Assembly: GCA_030432975.1 (NCBI GenBank)
Contig: JAUILS010000004.1
Span: 1-41,759, forward strand
Direction of reading: 5' to 3'
From: Actinomycetes bacterium
GTDB lineage: Bacteria > Actinomycetota > Actinomycetes > Propionibacteriales > Nocardioidaceae
DNA: 41,759 nt
The notes beneath the pieces were generated by a model, which was not told the DNA's origin, ran no database searches, and saw only the letters and a program-made list of their open reading frames with translations. Of this stretch, positions 34,079 to 41,759 are shown one piece after another. The translations under genes were made by a program, and so were the position numbers. Position 1 is the stretch's first letter. Every line of letters begins with the position of its first letter.

Positions 34079-35557
34079 TCAGTCCTGGCAGACCCGGGCC
34101 GACTCCGACCAGCTCTGCTCGTAGGAGTCGAACTTCTTGCGGTAGTCCAGGGTCCAGTCGGCCTCGGAGTTGCGCGAGGAGTCGAAGTAGTTCAGCCCGG
34201 CTCCGCCCATGGCGCGCATGTCGCGGTAGGCGCGCGCGATCCAGTTCGGGTCGACGTCGGCGCTGGCCGCGGTCTGGCCGGTCTCACCAATCGCCCAGCC
34301 CTTCGTGCCGTGCGCCTCGGCCCACGCCGCCATCTTCTCGTAGTAGGTGGTGATGTCGAGCGAGTTGGTGATCATCTTGCCGTTCTTGTACTTCCCGTAC
34401 GGGTTGTAGGCGTCGACGGCGAGGATGTCCACGTGCTGGTCGCCGGGCCACTTGGTGGCCACGTTGTCCTTGCCCTGCGCGTAGGTGTGCCAGCCGCCGT
34501 AGATCACGGAGTAGGCCACGTTGTCGGTCCGGGCGTGGATGATCGGGGCGACCCGGCGCTGCATCTCCGTCCAGAGCTGCATGTCGCCGTCCATCTCGGG
34601 CTCGTGGTGGATCGCGAGCCAGACCGGGCCGGGCACCGTCGCGAGGGCGTCGGCGAGCTGGCGGCTCCAGGCGTCGCCCTCGCCGGCGGCCATCGACTCC
34701 CACGACATCGGGGGCTTGAAGCTGATCCAGGGCAGTCGGCCCAGCGCGAGGTCCTCCTTTGCCACGCGCACCGCCCGGTCGATCTGGTCGCCCTGGTAGT
34801 ACGTGCGGTGCAGCGGGAGGGTGCCGCCGAGCTCGGACTCACGCGCGCCGATGTCCGAGGTGCCGCCGACAGCGGCGCCGAGCAGCGTCGTCCCGGGGGC
34901 GGGGATCCCCATCGGGTCCGCGATGCAGGGCGGGGTCCCGGGGTCCTGCGGAGCGGGCGCCGACGTGCCGCCGTCGGAGGTCATCGAGATGTCGTCGACC
35001 AGCAGGGCGACGTGCGTGCCGAGCTTGTCGCCGGCGACGCTCACGTCGAGCGCGGCGGCCTTGGAGGGCGTGAACTGCAGGCGCACCCGCTTCCAGCCGT
35101 CGCCGGCGCGGAACCGCTTCCAGTGCCGCTTGACCACGGTGCCGTTCTTGACCTCGCGCACCCGGAGCCGGCCCGGGATGACCTTGCCGGTCGAGCGGAC
35201 GTACGCCGTCAGCGTGTAGGTCGCGTCGGTGTCCGCCGTCGCGACCGACGGGCGGGTGTTCTTCAGCACCGTGCGGCCGGGGACGGTCACCTTGAGCCGG
35301 GCCGAGCTGGCGCCGCTCACCGACGGGCGGGTCGCCCTCAGGGTCTGCCGCTTCCGGTTGGTGCGCCAGGCGGCGATCCCGTCCTCGAAGCCGCCGTTGG
35401 TCACCAGCTCCACCTCCTGCACGGCGGCCGCCTGGGCGGGCGCCGGGCCCCACGCCGGCACGACAGCGGCCAGCGGGAGCAGCAGGGTCGCGAGCACGGA
35501 GCTCAGCAGGGCCGACCGTCGTCGGCCGGGGTGCGGGCGAGTGGCGGGGTGGTCCAT
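34079..35557 (-). CDS. Secreted glycoside-hydrolase-like protein with carbohydrate-binding module
   Basis: 492 residues. Signal peptide (RRRSALLSSVLATLLLPLAAV...PAQAAAV). Residues ~48-190 form a jelly-roll CBM (LVTNGGFEDGIAAWRTN, YTLTAYVRSTG, KRVRLQFTPSKAAALDVSVAG). A Pro-rich linker follows, then a TIM-barrel-like domain with WISFKPPMSWES, VWLAIHHEPEMDGD (candidate acid/base Glu), VDILAVDAYNPYG and GWAIGETGQTA (candidate nucleophile Glu). The two glutamates at strand ends fit clan GH-A; it looks most like GH26-type enzymes, but the family is inferred. ATG at 35557 is chosen over GTG 35599 for signal-peptide length. Likely acts on extracellular polysaccharide. Confidence 0.78.
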   Translation of the reverse strand: MDHPATRPHPGRRRSALLSSVLATLLLPLAAVVPAWGPAPAQAAAVQEVELVTNGGFEDGIAAWRTNRKRQTLRATRPSVSGASSARLKVTVPGRTVLKNTRPSVATADTDATYTLTAYVRSTGKVIPGRLRVREVKNGTVVKRHWKRFRAGDGWKRVRLQFTPSKAAALDVSVAGDKLGTHVALLVDDISMTSDGGTSAPAPQDPGTPPCIADPMGIPAPGTTLLGAAVGGTSDIGARESELGGTLPLHRTYYQGDQIDRAVRVAKEDLALGRLPWISFKPPMSWESMAAGEGDAWSRQLADALATVPGPVWLAIHHEPEMDGDMQLWTEMQRRVAPIIHARTDNVAYSVIYGGWHTYAQGKDNVATKWPGDQHVDILAVDAYNPYGKYKNGKMITNSLDITTYYEKMAAWAEAHGTKGWAIGETGQTAASADVDPNWIARAYRDMRAMGGAGLNYFDSSRNSEADWTLDYRKKFDSYEQSWSESARVCQD

Positions 35558-35738
35558 GGGGGCGGGGTTCCTCGGGTCGCGTCGGGTGCTGTCGAGCACC
35601 CATGCAAGCCACGCGCGCCGCTCCTGTTCGCCGAATGGAGAACTCCTGACCGTTCGGCCGCCACTGGTCTAGCGCGCTGTGACTCGTGTGGCGCCTGTGA
35701 CGTGACCCGCCTCTCATCGCGGGCCGCGGCCCCGGTGG

Positions 35739-35744
35739 GATGAT
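35739..35744 (+). promoter_or_regulatory. Leaderless-type -10 (GATGAT) for universal stress protein
   Basis: GATGAT, 6 nt, ATG at 35751. A perfect 12-bp palindrome GGGCCGCGGCCC (35721-35732) lies just upstream. Confidence 0.45.
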
Positions 35745-35750
35745 CGAGGT

Positions 35751-36206
35751 ATGACGAAGACGCACGAGCACGACTGGTCGCCGACCGGGGTCGTGGTCGG
35801 CGACGACGGGTCCACCGGCGCCGCCGCCGCCGTCCGGTACGCCGTCGAGGAGGCCCAGCGCCGCGGCTGCACGGTGCACGTGGTGCGCGCCTACACCCTG
35901 CTCAGCAGCAGCCGCCCGGCCGACGTGCCGTTCGGCGTGGTCCCCTCCGACGAGGAGCTCCGCCAGGCGGCCGAGTCGGAGCTGGCGGCGCGCTGGCGCA
36001 GCCTCGCCGAGGAGAGCGGCGTGGAGATCGACTGCCATCCCGTGCACGGCCGCGCCGACCAGGTGCTGATCGACGCGAGCCACTCCGCCAGCGCCGTCGT
36101 CGTGGGTGCGCGCGGTGTCGGCGGCATCGAGGCCCTGCTGCTCGGGTCGGTAGCCGACCGGGTGGTCCACCACGCCCGCTGCCCGGTGGTGGTGGTCCGC
36201 GGGTGA
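35751..36206 (+). CDS. Universal stress protein (single UspA domain)
   Basis: 151 residues. Seen: GVVVGDDGSTGAAAAVRYAVEEA, HPVHGRADQVLIDASHSASAVVVGARGVGG and GARGVGGIEALLLGSVADRVVHHARCPVVVV, which carries the ATP-binding G-x2-G-x9-G-S pattern, so nucleotide binding is expected. Cytoplasmic stress protein; precise role unknown. Its stop overlaps the mmuM start by 4 nt (GTGA), an unusual pairing that suggests joint expression. Confidence 0.93.
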   Translation: MTKTHEHDWSPTGVVVGDDGSTGAAAAVRYAVEEAQRRGCTVHVVRAYTLLSSSRPADVPFGVVPSDEELRQAAESELAARWRSLAEESGVEIDCHPVHGRADQVLIDASHSASAVVVGARGVGGIEALLLGSVADRVVHHARCPVVVVRG

Positions 36207-37096
36207 CCGACGCCTCCGGCCGGTCGCTGGCCGAGACCCTGGCCACCAGGGTCGTCGTGCTCGACGGAGGCCTGGCCACTCGGCTCGAGGAGCGCGGCCA
36301 CGACCTCTCCGACGACCTGTGGTCGGCCCGGCTGCTGCTCGACGCGCCCGACGAGGTCCGCGCCGCCCACGCCGACTACGCCGCCGCCGGGGCAGAGGTC
36401 GCCGCCACGGCGTCGTACCAGGTGTCCTACGGCGGCCTGGCCGCCCGCGGGGTGGACGCCGCACGCGTCGACGCGCTGCTGCGGCGCAGCGTCGCCCTGG
36501 CCCGGGAGTCGGGGTCCCGCTGGGTCGCCGCTTCCGTCGGGCCGTACGGCGCCGCGCTCGCCGACGGCCAGGAGTACACCGGCGACTACGACCTCGACGT
36601 CGCGGGGCTGCGCCGCTGGCACCGCCGCCGGCTGGGCGTGCTGGCCGAGGCGGGCCCCGACGCGCTCGCTCTCGAGACCATCCCGTCGCTTGCCGAGGTC
36701 GAGGCGCTGCTGGCCGAGGTCGCGGGGCTCGGGGTCCCGTGCTGGCTGTCGCTGACCGCCGACGGCGACCGGACCCGCCGCGGCGAGCCGGTCGCGGAGG
36801 CCTTCGCGATGGCCGCCGACGTGCCCGAGGTGGTGGCCGTGGGTGTCAACTGCTGCACCGCCGACAGCGCCGACGCCGATGTGCCGCTGGCCCGCGCGGC
36901 CGGGCGGCCGGCCGTCGCCTACCCCAACTCGGGCGAGGCGTGGAACGGCACCGGACGGCACTGGGTCGGCGACCCCACGTTCACCCCCGCGCGGGTGGGC
37001 CGCTGGGTCGAGGACGGCGCCCGGCTGGTCGGCGGCTGCTGCCGCGTCGGGCCGGAGCAGATCGCGGCAGTGGCGGCCCTGGTCCGGGGGAGGTGA
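36203..37096 (+). CDS. mmuM: Homocysteine S-methyltransferase
   Basis: 297 residues. Transfers methyl from S-methylmethionine or SAM to homocysteine. Seen: VVLDGGLATRLEERGHDL, ASYQVSYGGLAARGVD, SVGPYGAALADGQEYTGDY, LALETIPSLAEVEAL, and the zinc-binding cysteines in VGVNCC and VGGCCR. YPNSGEAWNG is also typical. GTG at 36203 overlaps the universal stress gene stop, so it is the second gene of a two-gene operon. No SAM or B12 riboswitch is seen upstream. Confidence 0.94.
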   Translation: MTDASGRSLAETLATRVVVLDGGLATRLEERGHDLSDDLWSARLLLDAPDEVRAAHADYAAAGAEVAATASYQVSYGGLAARGVDAARVDALLRRSVALARESGSRWVAASVGPYGAALADGQEYTGDYDLDVAGLRRWHRRRLGVLAEAGPDALALETIPSLAEVEALLAEVAGLGVPCWLSLTADGDRTRRGEPVAEAFAMAADVPEVVAVGVNCCTADSADADVPLARAAGRPAVAYPNSGEAWNGTGRHWVGDPTFTPARVGRWVEDGARLVGGCCRVGPEQIAAVAALVRGR

Positions 37097-37123
37097 CCCG
37101 GGGCACACGCCGCGCCCGGGAAT

Positions 37124-37139
37124 GGTTGAAGGTTCAACC
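37124..37139. promoter_or_regulatory. Operator-like palindrome upstream of nitroreductase
   Basis: GGTTGAAGGTTCAACC: perfect 7-bp arms around a 2-bp centre, 14 nt before the nitroreductase ATG. Size and AT-rich arms in a GC-rich genome are typical of a MarR- or MerR-type operator. No regulator gene is adjacent. Confidence 0.55.
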
Positions 37140-37153
37140 TTGTTCTGCCGGGC

Positions 37154-37744
37154 ATGACTGAACTCGTGCTCGCCCCCGACGCCCAGGACCTGCTGTTCCG
37201 CGAGGCCCGCACCGCCAACGCGTTCACCGACGAGCCGGTGACCCGCGAGCAGGTGGCCGCGATCTACGACCTGGTGAAGTACGGCCCCACCGCCATGAAC
37301 GGCCAGCCGCTGCGCATCCTGCTGGTCGACGCCGAGCAGCGCGAGCGGCTGCTCAAGCACATGGCCGACGGCAACCGCGACAAGACCGCCGACGCCCCGC
37401 TCGTCGCCGTCCTGGCGGTCGATACCGACTTCCACGAGCAGCTCCCTCGCACCTTCCCGCACGCTCCGCACGTCAAGGACGCCTTCGCCGACGCCGAGAA
37501 GCGCGAGACCAACGCCCGCTTCAACGCCGCCCTGCAGGCGGGGTACTTCCTGATCGGCGTCCGCGCGGCCGGTCTCGCCGCCGGTCCGATGGGCGGCTTC
37601 GACGCCGCCGGGATCGACGAGGAGTTCTTCTCCGGCACCAGCTGGAGGTCCTTCCTGGTCGTCAACCTGGGCCGGCCCGCGGAGAACGCCTGGTTCGACC
37701 GGCTGCCGCGGCTGGAGCTCGACGAGGTCGTCGCCGAGGCGTGA
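37154..37744 (+). CDS. Nitroreductase, RutE/HadB (malonic semialdehyde reductase) type
   Basis: 196 residues, FMN-dependent nitroreductase fold. Seen: LLFREARTANAFTDEPVTREQVAAIYDLVKYGPTAMNGQPLR, ARFNAALQAGYFLIGVRAAGLAAGPMGGFD, and WRSFLVVNLGRPAENAWFDRLPRLELDEVV, the pattern of the RutE/HadB group annotated as malonic semialdehyde reductase. Actual substrate may be another aldehyde, quinone or nitro compound. Preceded by an operator-like palindrome, which suggests induction by a small molecule. Convergent with the next gene. Confidence 0.9.
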   Translation: MTELVLAPDAQDLLFREARTANAFTDEPVTREQVAAIYDLVKYGPTAMNGQPLRILLVDAEQRERLLKHMADGNRDKTADAPLVAVLAVDTDFHEQLPRTFPHAPHVKDAFADAEKRETNARFNAALQAGYFLIGVRAAGLAAGPMGGFDAAGIDEEFFSGTSWRSFLVVNLGRPAENAWFDRLPRLELDEVVAEA

Positions 37745-37768
37745 GCCTCGGCTCCACCCGTCCCTGGG

Positions 37769-38362
37769 TCACTCGCTCCCGAGGGCGGCGAGCTGCGCTT
37801 CCGTCCACCCGTCGGCGACGCCTCCGGCGTCCATGAGGTACGCCGCGTGGTCGGCCGCCGAGCCCCCGTGGGCCTCGAGCAGCCCGGCCACGATCGTCCG
37901 GGCGTAGGCCGGCGCGGGCGGGGCCGGCTCGGCCGCGCGCCGGGTGGTCAGGGTGAACATCGGGTGCCCGTCGCGCTCGCCCAGGCCGACGACGCGCTCG
38001 TAGGCGGGCGGCTCCGCGTCCCAGCTCCCGGCCTCCCGGGTCAGCGCCGGCCCCGCGCCGACCGCGACCCGCGCCTCCTGGGCGGCGACGTCGCGCAGCT
38101 GCCCCGCGGTGAGCAGGTAGGCCCGGCCCAGCGCCCGCCCGTCGGCGTCGGCGTCGAGGTAGGCCAGCCCGCCGCCCCACGTCGGCGACGCGCCGCCGAA
38201 GCAGAGCCGGCCGGGCATCGTCACCGGCGCCGCGTCCCGCCACGGGGTGGTGTCGCGGCAGCCGGCGTACTCACGGCGGGCGCCGGGCGGCCGACCCCCG
38301 GCGAGGTAGCAGCCGAAGCGTGCCGCCAGCAGGTTGGAGCCGTAGGCGGCGTACCAGACCAG
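37769..38362 (-). CDS. Gamma-glutamylcyclotransferase-fold protein, probable CTG start
   Basis: 197 residues. Begins VWYAAYGSNLLAARFGCYL, the YGSNL loop of the gamma-glutamylcyclotransferase/AIG2-like fold, then RLCFGGASPTWGGGLAYLDAD, GRAYLLTAGQLRDVAAQEA and AGLLEAHGGSAADHAAYL. Between the upstream SDR stop and the conserved YAAYGSNL there is no in-frame ATG, GTG or TTG. GGAGG lies exactly 5 nt before CTG at 38362, which puts the start right at the domain edge. The alternative is GTG at 38488 inside the SDR gene, adding about 42 unrelated residues. 50 bp after the SDR stop, probably cotranscribed. Substrate unknown. Confidence 0.78.
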   Translation of the reverse strand: MVWYAAYGSNLLAARFGCYLAGGRPPGARREYAGCRDTTPWRDAAPVTMPGRLCFGGASPTWGGGLAYLDADADGRALGRAYLLTAGQLRDVAAQEARVAVGAGPALTREAGSWDAEPPAYERVVGLGERDGHPMFTLTTRRAAEPAPPAPAYARTIVAGLLEAHGGSAADHAAYLMDAGGVADGWTEAQLAALGSE

Positions 38363-38412
38363 GTCGTCCTCCGCGAGGGAGGGCGACCCCGGCGCAGCGT
38401 CGGCCGTGGGGC

Positions 38413-39099
38413 TCAGGTGATGCTCATCCCGCCGTCGACCACGATCGTCTGGCCGGTGACGTAGGCGCCGGCGGGGGAGGCGAGCCACACCGCGGTCGCG
38501 GCCAGCTCCGCCGGGTCGCCCCACCGGCCGGCCGGCACCCGCCACTGGAGGATCATCTGCACGCCGTCCGGAGGCAGCTGGGCGGTCATCTCGGACTCGA
38601 AGAAGCCGGGGGCCAGTGCATTGACCCGAATGCCCTTGCGGCCGGTCCACTGCTGGGCGAGCACGGACGAGAGGTTGATGATGCTGCTGCCGGGCTCCAT
38701 CACGCGGCCACAGGCCTGGGCCATCCAGTAGCAGCCGTTGAGGTTGACGTCGACGACCGAGCGGAACTCCTCGGGGGTCTCCCGCGTCGCCGGCACCGCG
38801 GAGGGGACGCCGGCGTTGTTGACGAGCACGTCGACCCGCCCGAACTCGGCGACCGTCGCGTCCACCAGCGCCTGGCACTGGTCGGGGTCGGTGACGTCGG
38901 TCTGGACCGTGAGGGCGCGGCGACCCGCGCCGCGCACCAGCGCGGCCGTCTCCTCGAGCCGGTCGGCGCGCCGCGCGCCCAGTGCCACGTCGGCGCCCGC
39001 CTCGGCGAAGGCCTTGGCGAACGCCACCCCGAGGCCGCTGGACGCCCCGGTCACGATCGCCACCTTGCCGTCCAGCCCGAACATCTCCAGCACGCTCAT
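38413..39099 (-). CDS. SDR-family protein with deleted catalytic segment
   Basis: 228 residues instead of the usual ~250-260. Seen: KVAIVTGASSGLGVAFAKAF (cofactor loop), VDVLVNNAGVPSAVP, GSSIINLSSVL (catalytic Ser strand), then at once AQQWTGRKGIRVNALAPGFF and GQTIVVDGGMS. In complete relatives, 20-30 residues containing YxxxK separate the Ser strand from this RVN segment; here they are missing with the frame intact. NAD(P) binding may remain but dehydrogenase catalysis should be lost. ATG at 39099, TAGCCT 7 nt upstream. It may be a pseudo-enzyme or a decaying gene. Confidence 0.83.
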   Translation of the reverse strand: MSVLEMFGLDGKVAIVTGASSGLGVAFAKAFAEAGADVALGARRADRLEETAALVRGAGRRALTVQTDVTDPDQCQALVDATVAEFGRVDVLVNNAGVPSAVPATRETPEEFRSVVDVNLNGCYWMAQACGRVMEPGSSIINLSSVLAQQWTGRKGIRVNALAPGFFESEMTAQLPPDGVQMILQWRVPAGRWGDPAELAATAVWLASPAGAYVTGQTIVVDGGMSIT

Positions 39100-39106
39100 G
39101 GGGGCC

Positions 39107-39112
39107 AGGCTA
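39107..39112 (-). promoter_or_regulatory. Leaderless-type -10 (TAGCCT) for SDR gene
   Basis: TAGCCT on the minus strand, 7 nt, ATG at 39099. No SD. Confidence 0.5.
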
Positions 39113-39256
39113 GCGAGCCCGGCCGGGGGTCCGCGTACGCCGACCCCGAGGCCACCCTGAGGTCACCCCGAAACGGGATGAAGCGGAGGTCGCGGCGCGG
39201 TTCACTGGAGACAGGACCGAGATCCGGTCCGCGCGACCCGGTCCCAGGAGGACACG

Positions 39257-39667
39257 ATGAACGACCAGGCCCAGCAGCTCCCGCAGGGCAGCCCCGTCAC
39301 GCCGGCGGCACCCCGCCCGATCGACCCGTCCGCCGAGCGCGGCTGGGGCACCATCACCCATGTCGTGCCGCTCGTCGCGACGGTGGCGTCGGTGGGCACG
39401 CTCGGCTTCGTCGGCTCGCTGGTGATCTACCTGCTCTACAAGGACCGCGGGCCCTTCGTCCGCGCCAACGCCGCCAACTCGCTCAACATCCAGATCACGA
39501 CCGGCATCGTGCTGTTGTTGTCGTTCCCGCTGATGCTCATGCTGGTGGGCTTCCTGACCTACCCGCTGGCCCTGGTCTACGCCGTTGTGATGCACGTCAT
39601 CGGCGCGATCAAGGCCAACAACGGCGAGTGGTGGAACCCGCCGCTCACGCCGCGCTTCGTCCGCTGA
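39257..39667 (+). CDS. DUF4870 domain-containing membrane protein
   Basis: 136 residues. Pro/Gln-rich N-terminus (~25 residues), then three hydrophobic segments (TITHVVPLVATVASVGTLGF; LNIQITTGIVLLLSFPLMLM; YPLALVYAVVMHVIGAIKANNG) with the family pattern YKDRGPFVRANAANSLN between the first two. Function of DUF4870/Tic20-like proteins is not established. ATG with a strong AGGAGG 7 nt upstream, one of the clearest SDs in the window. Two GC-rich hairpins follow the stop. Confidence 0.88.
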   Translation: MNDQAQQLPQGSPVTPAAPRPIDPSAERGWGTITHVVPLVATVASVGTLGFVGSLVIYLLYKDRGPFVRANAANSLNIQITTGIVLLLSFPLMLMLVGFLTYPLALVYAVVMHVIGAIKANNGEWWNPPLTPRFVR

Positions 39668-39674
39668 CGGGCCG

Positions 39675-39700
39675 GGCCACCGCGTCGCGGCGCGGTGGCC
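39675..39700 (+). terminator. Hairpin after DUF4870 gene
   Basis: GGCCACCGCG / CGCGGTGGCC, perfect 10-bp stem, 6-nt loop, no U-tract. Likely a U-less actinobacterial terminator, paired with the next hairpin. Confidence 0.5.
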
Positions 39701-39728
39701 GGCCCCATCCCGCTGCGGTTGGGGCCGG
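39699..39728 (+). terminator. Second hairpin, tandem
   Basis: CCGGCCCCA / TGGGGCCGG, perfect 9-bp stem, 12-nt loop, no U-tract. Shares its first bases with the end of the preceding hairpin. Confidence 0.45.
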
Positions 39729-39752
39729 CGCCACCACCTCGGGCGAACGGCG

Positions 39753-39782
39753 GTGAACCACGACGCGCGCAGGCGCTACCAT
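39753..39782 (+). promoter_or_regulatory. leuS leader promoter (GTGAAC ... TACCAT)
   Basis: TACCAT at 39777-39782 is 7 nt before the leader-peptide ATG at 39790. GTGAAC at 39753-39758 gives an 18-bp spacer and is an acceptable -35. Predicts a transcript beginning at or next to the leader ATG. Confidence 0.6.
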
Positions 39783-39789
39783 GGTGGGC

Positions 39790-39816
39790 ATGCGCAGGAC
39801 CCTGCTCCTTCTCTAG
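39790..39816 (+). CDS. Leucine leader peptide (MRRTLLLL) upstream of leuS
   Basis: Eight codons: ATG CGC AGG ACC CTG CTC CTT CTC then TAG. Half of the peptide is four consecutive leucines read by three different codons (CTG, CTC, CTT, CTC), including CTT, which is rare in this GC-rich genome. An in-frame ATG at 39781 would add MVG but overlaps the -10. Followed directly by a terminator hairpin and then leuS, so it fits a ribosome-mediated transcription attenuator sensing charged tRNA-Leu. Confidence 0.8.
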   Translation: MRRTLLLL

Positions 39817-39867
39817 CCGCGTCGACCACACCCGGCGCGGCTGCCCCTCGTGTGCGAGGGGCTTTTT
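39815..39867 (+). promoter_or_regulatory. Attenuator: hairpin plus intrinsic terminator in leuS leader
   Basis: Two adjoining stems. First: AGCCGCG (39815-39821) with CGCGGCT (39836-39842), starting inside the leader TAG stop. Second: GCCCCTCG / CGAGGGGC (39843-39862), perfect 8-bp stem, loop TGTG, then TTTTT, a textbook intrinsic terminator placed 40 bp before the leuS ATG. A terminator there makes sense only if it is conditional. Which segments form the antiterminator was not resolved by eye; GCTCCTT in the leucine codons can also pair with GAGGGGC of the terminator arm. Confidence 0.82.
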
Positions 39868-39907
39868 CATGTCCCGAGCGGATCCCGACAGCGAGCGAGA
39901 GAGACCG

Positions 39908-41759
<1,852 letters not shown>

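Noticed and set aside
35679-35707. Two TGTGAC direct repeats upstream of the universal stress gene as a Crp site
   Set aside because: Crp sites are inverted TGTGA/TCACA; the second half-site orientation is wrong.
36150-36203. SAM or cobalamin riboswitch in front of mmuM
   Set aside because: There is no intergenic space; mmuM overlaps the upstream gene.
39790-39907. T-box riboswitch upstream of leuS
   Set aside because: No stem I specifier loop and no T-box 14-nt sequence; the leader is only ~118 nt and contains a Leu-rich peptide instead.

Overview
The window comes from a high-GC actinobacterium. Codons are strongly G/C-ending, GTG starts are common and the antisense frames carry long shadow ORFs. 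The GlgE trehalose-to-glucan pathway and the order proA ... nadD-rsfS-phosphatase also point to Actinobacteria. Overall style and gene content suggest Nocardioidaceae (Nocardioides-like), but that is inference without a database search.

Layout. 1-2.1 kb: thiolase C-terminus (cut by the window edge), meaB, a tiny membrane protein and a PH-domain protein. 2.1-6.2 kb: an SDR-like protein, an acetyl-CoA hydrolase/CoA-transferase, a thioredoxin-TPR protein (YbbN-like) and an EamA transporter. 6.1-10 kb: pyruvate phosphate dikinase and a GNAT-Nudix fusion. 10-11.3 kb: a solitary AbiEi-type winged-helix/nuclease-like gene sitting between two copies of a palindromic repeat. 11.3-23.6 kb: an alpha-glucan block, with glgE-treS-mak-glgB on the minus strand (each junction a 4-nt overlap), divergent glgP, and convergent glgX separated from glgP by a third repeat copy. 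23.7-26.5 kb: enoyl-CoA hydratase and etfBA. 26.5-28 kb: a secreted lysyl-oxidase-like protein. 28.1-32.8 kb: proA, a 2TM protein, a DUF6226-like protein, a small membrane protein, nadD, rsfS, a histidine phosphatase and tRNA-Ala(GGC) with a terminator. 32.8-35.6 kb: a membrane-anchored propeller-like protein and a secreted glycoside-hydrolase-like protein. 35.7-37.7 kb: universal stress protein, homocysteine S-methyltransferase and a nitroreductase. 37.8-39.7 kb: a gamma-glutamylcyclotransferase-like gene, an SDR lacking its catalytic segment and a DUF4870 protein. 39.7-41.8 kb: leuS (cut by the window edge) behind a leucine leader peptide and terminator.

How the genes work together. TreS turns trehalose into maltose, Mak phosphorylates it, GlgE polymerises maltose-1-phosphate and GlgB branches the glucan; GlgP and GlgX degrade the product. 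Thiolase, MeaB, CoA-transferase, enoyl-CoA hydratase and EtfAB indicate acyl-CoA and propionyl-CoA metabolism. The nadD-rsfS-phosphatase block is housekeeping.

Most notable signals: (1) a transcription attenuator in front of leuS, with leader peptide MRRTLLLL followed by a perfect 8-bp terminator hairpin; (2) three intergenic palindromic repeats whose cores are all exactly 84 bp, two of them bracketing the AbiEi/nuclease-like gene; (3) a recurrent leaderless-promoter signature, an extended -10 hexamer exactly 6-7 nt before the start codon at over a dozen genes; (4) two SDR-family proteins that both lack the YxxxK active site, one by an apparent internal deletion; (5) a gene with no usable ATG/GTG/TTG near its domain start but a good SD before CTG. 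No gene-free stretch exceeds about 300 bases. No CRISPR array, prophage, transposase or rRNA was seen.
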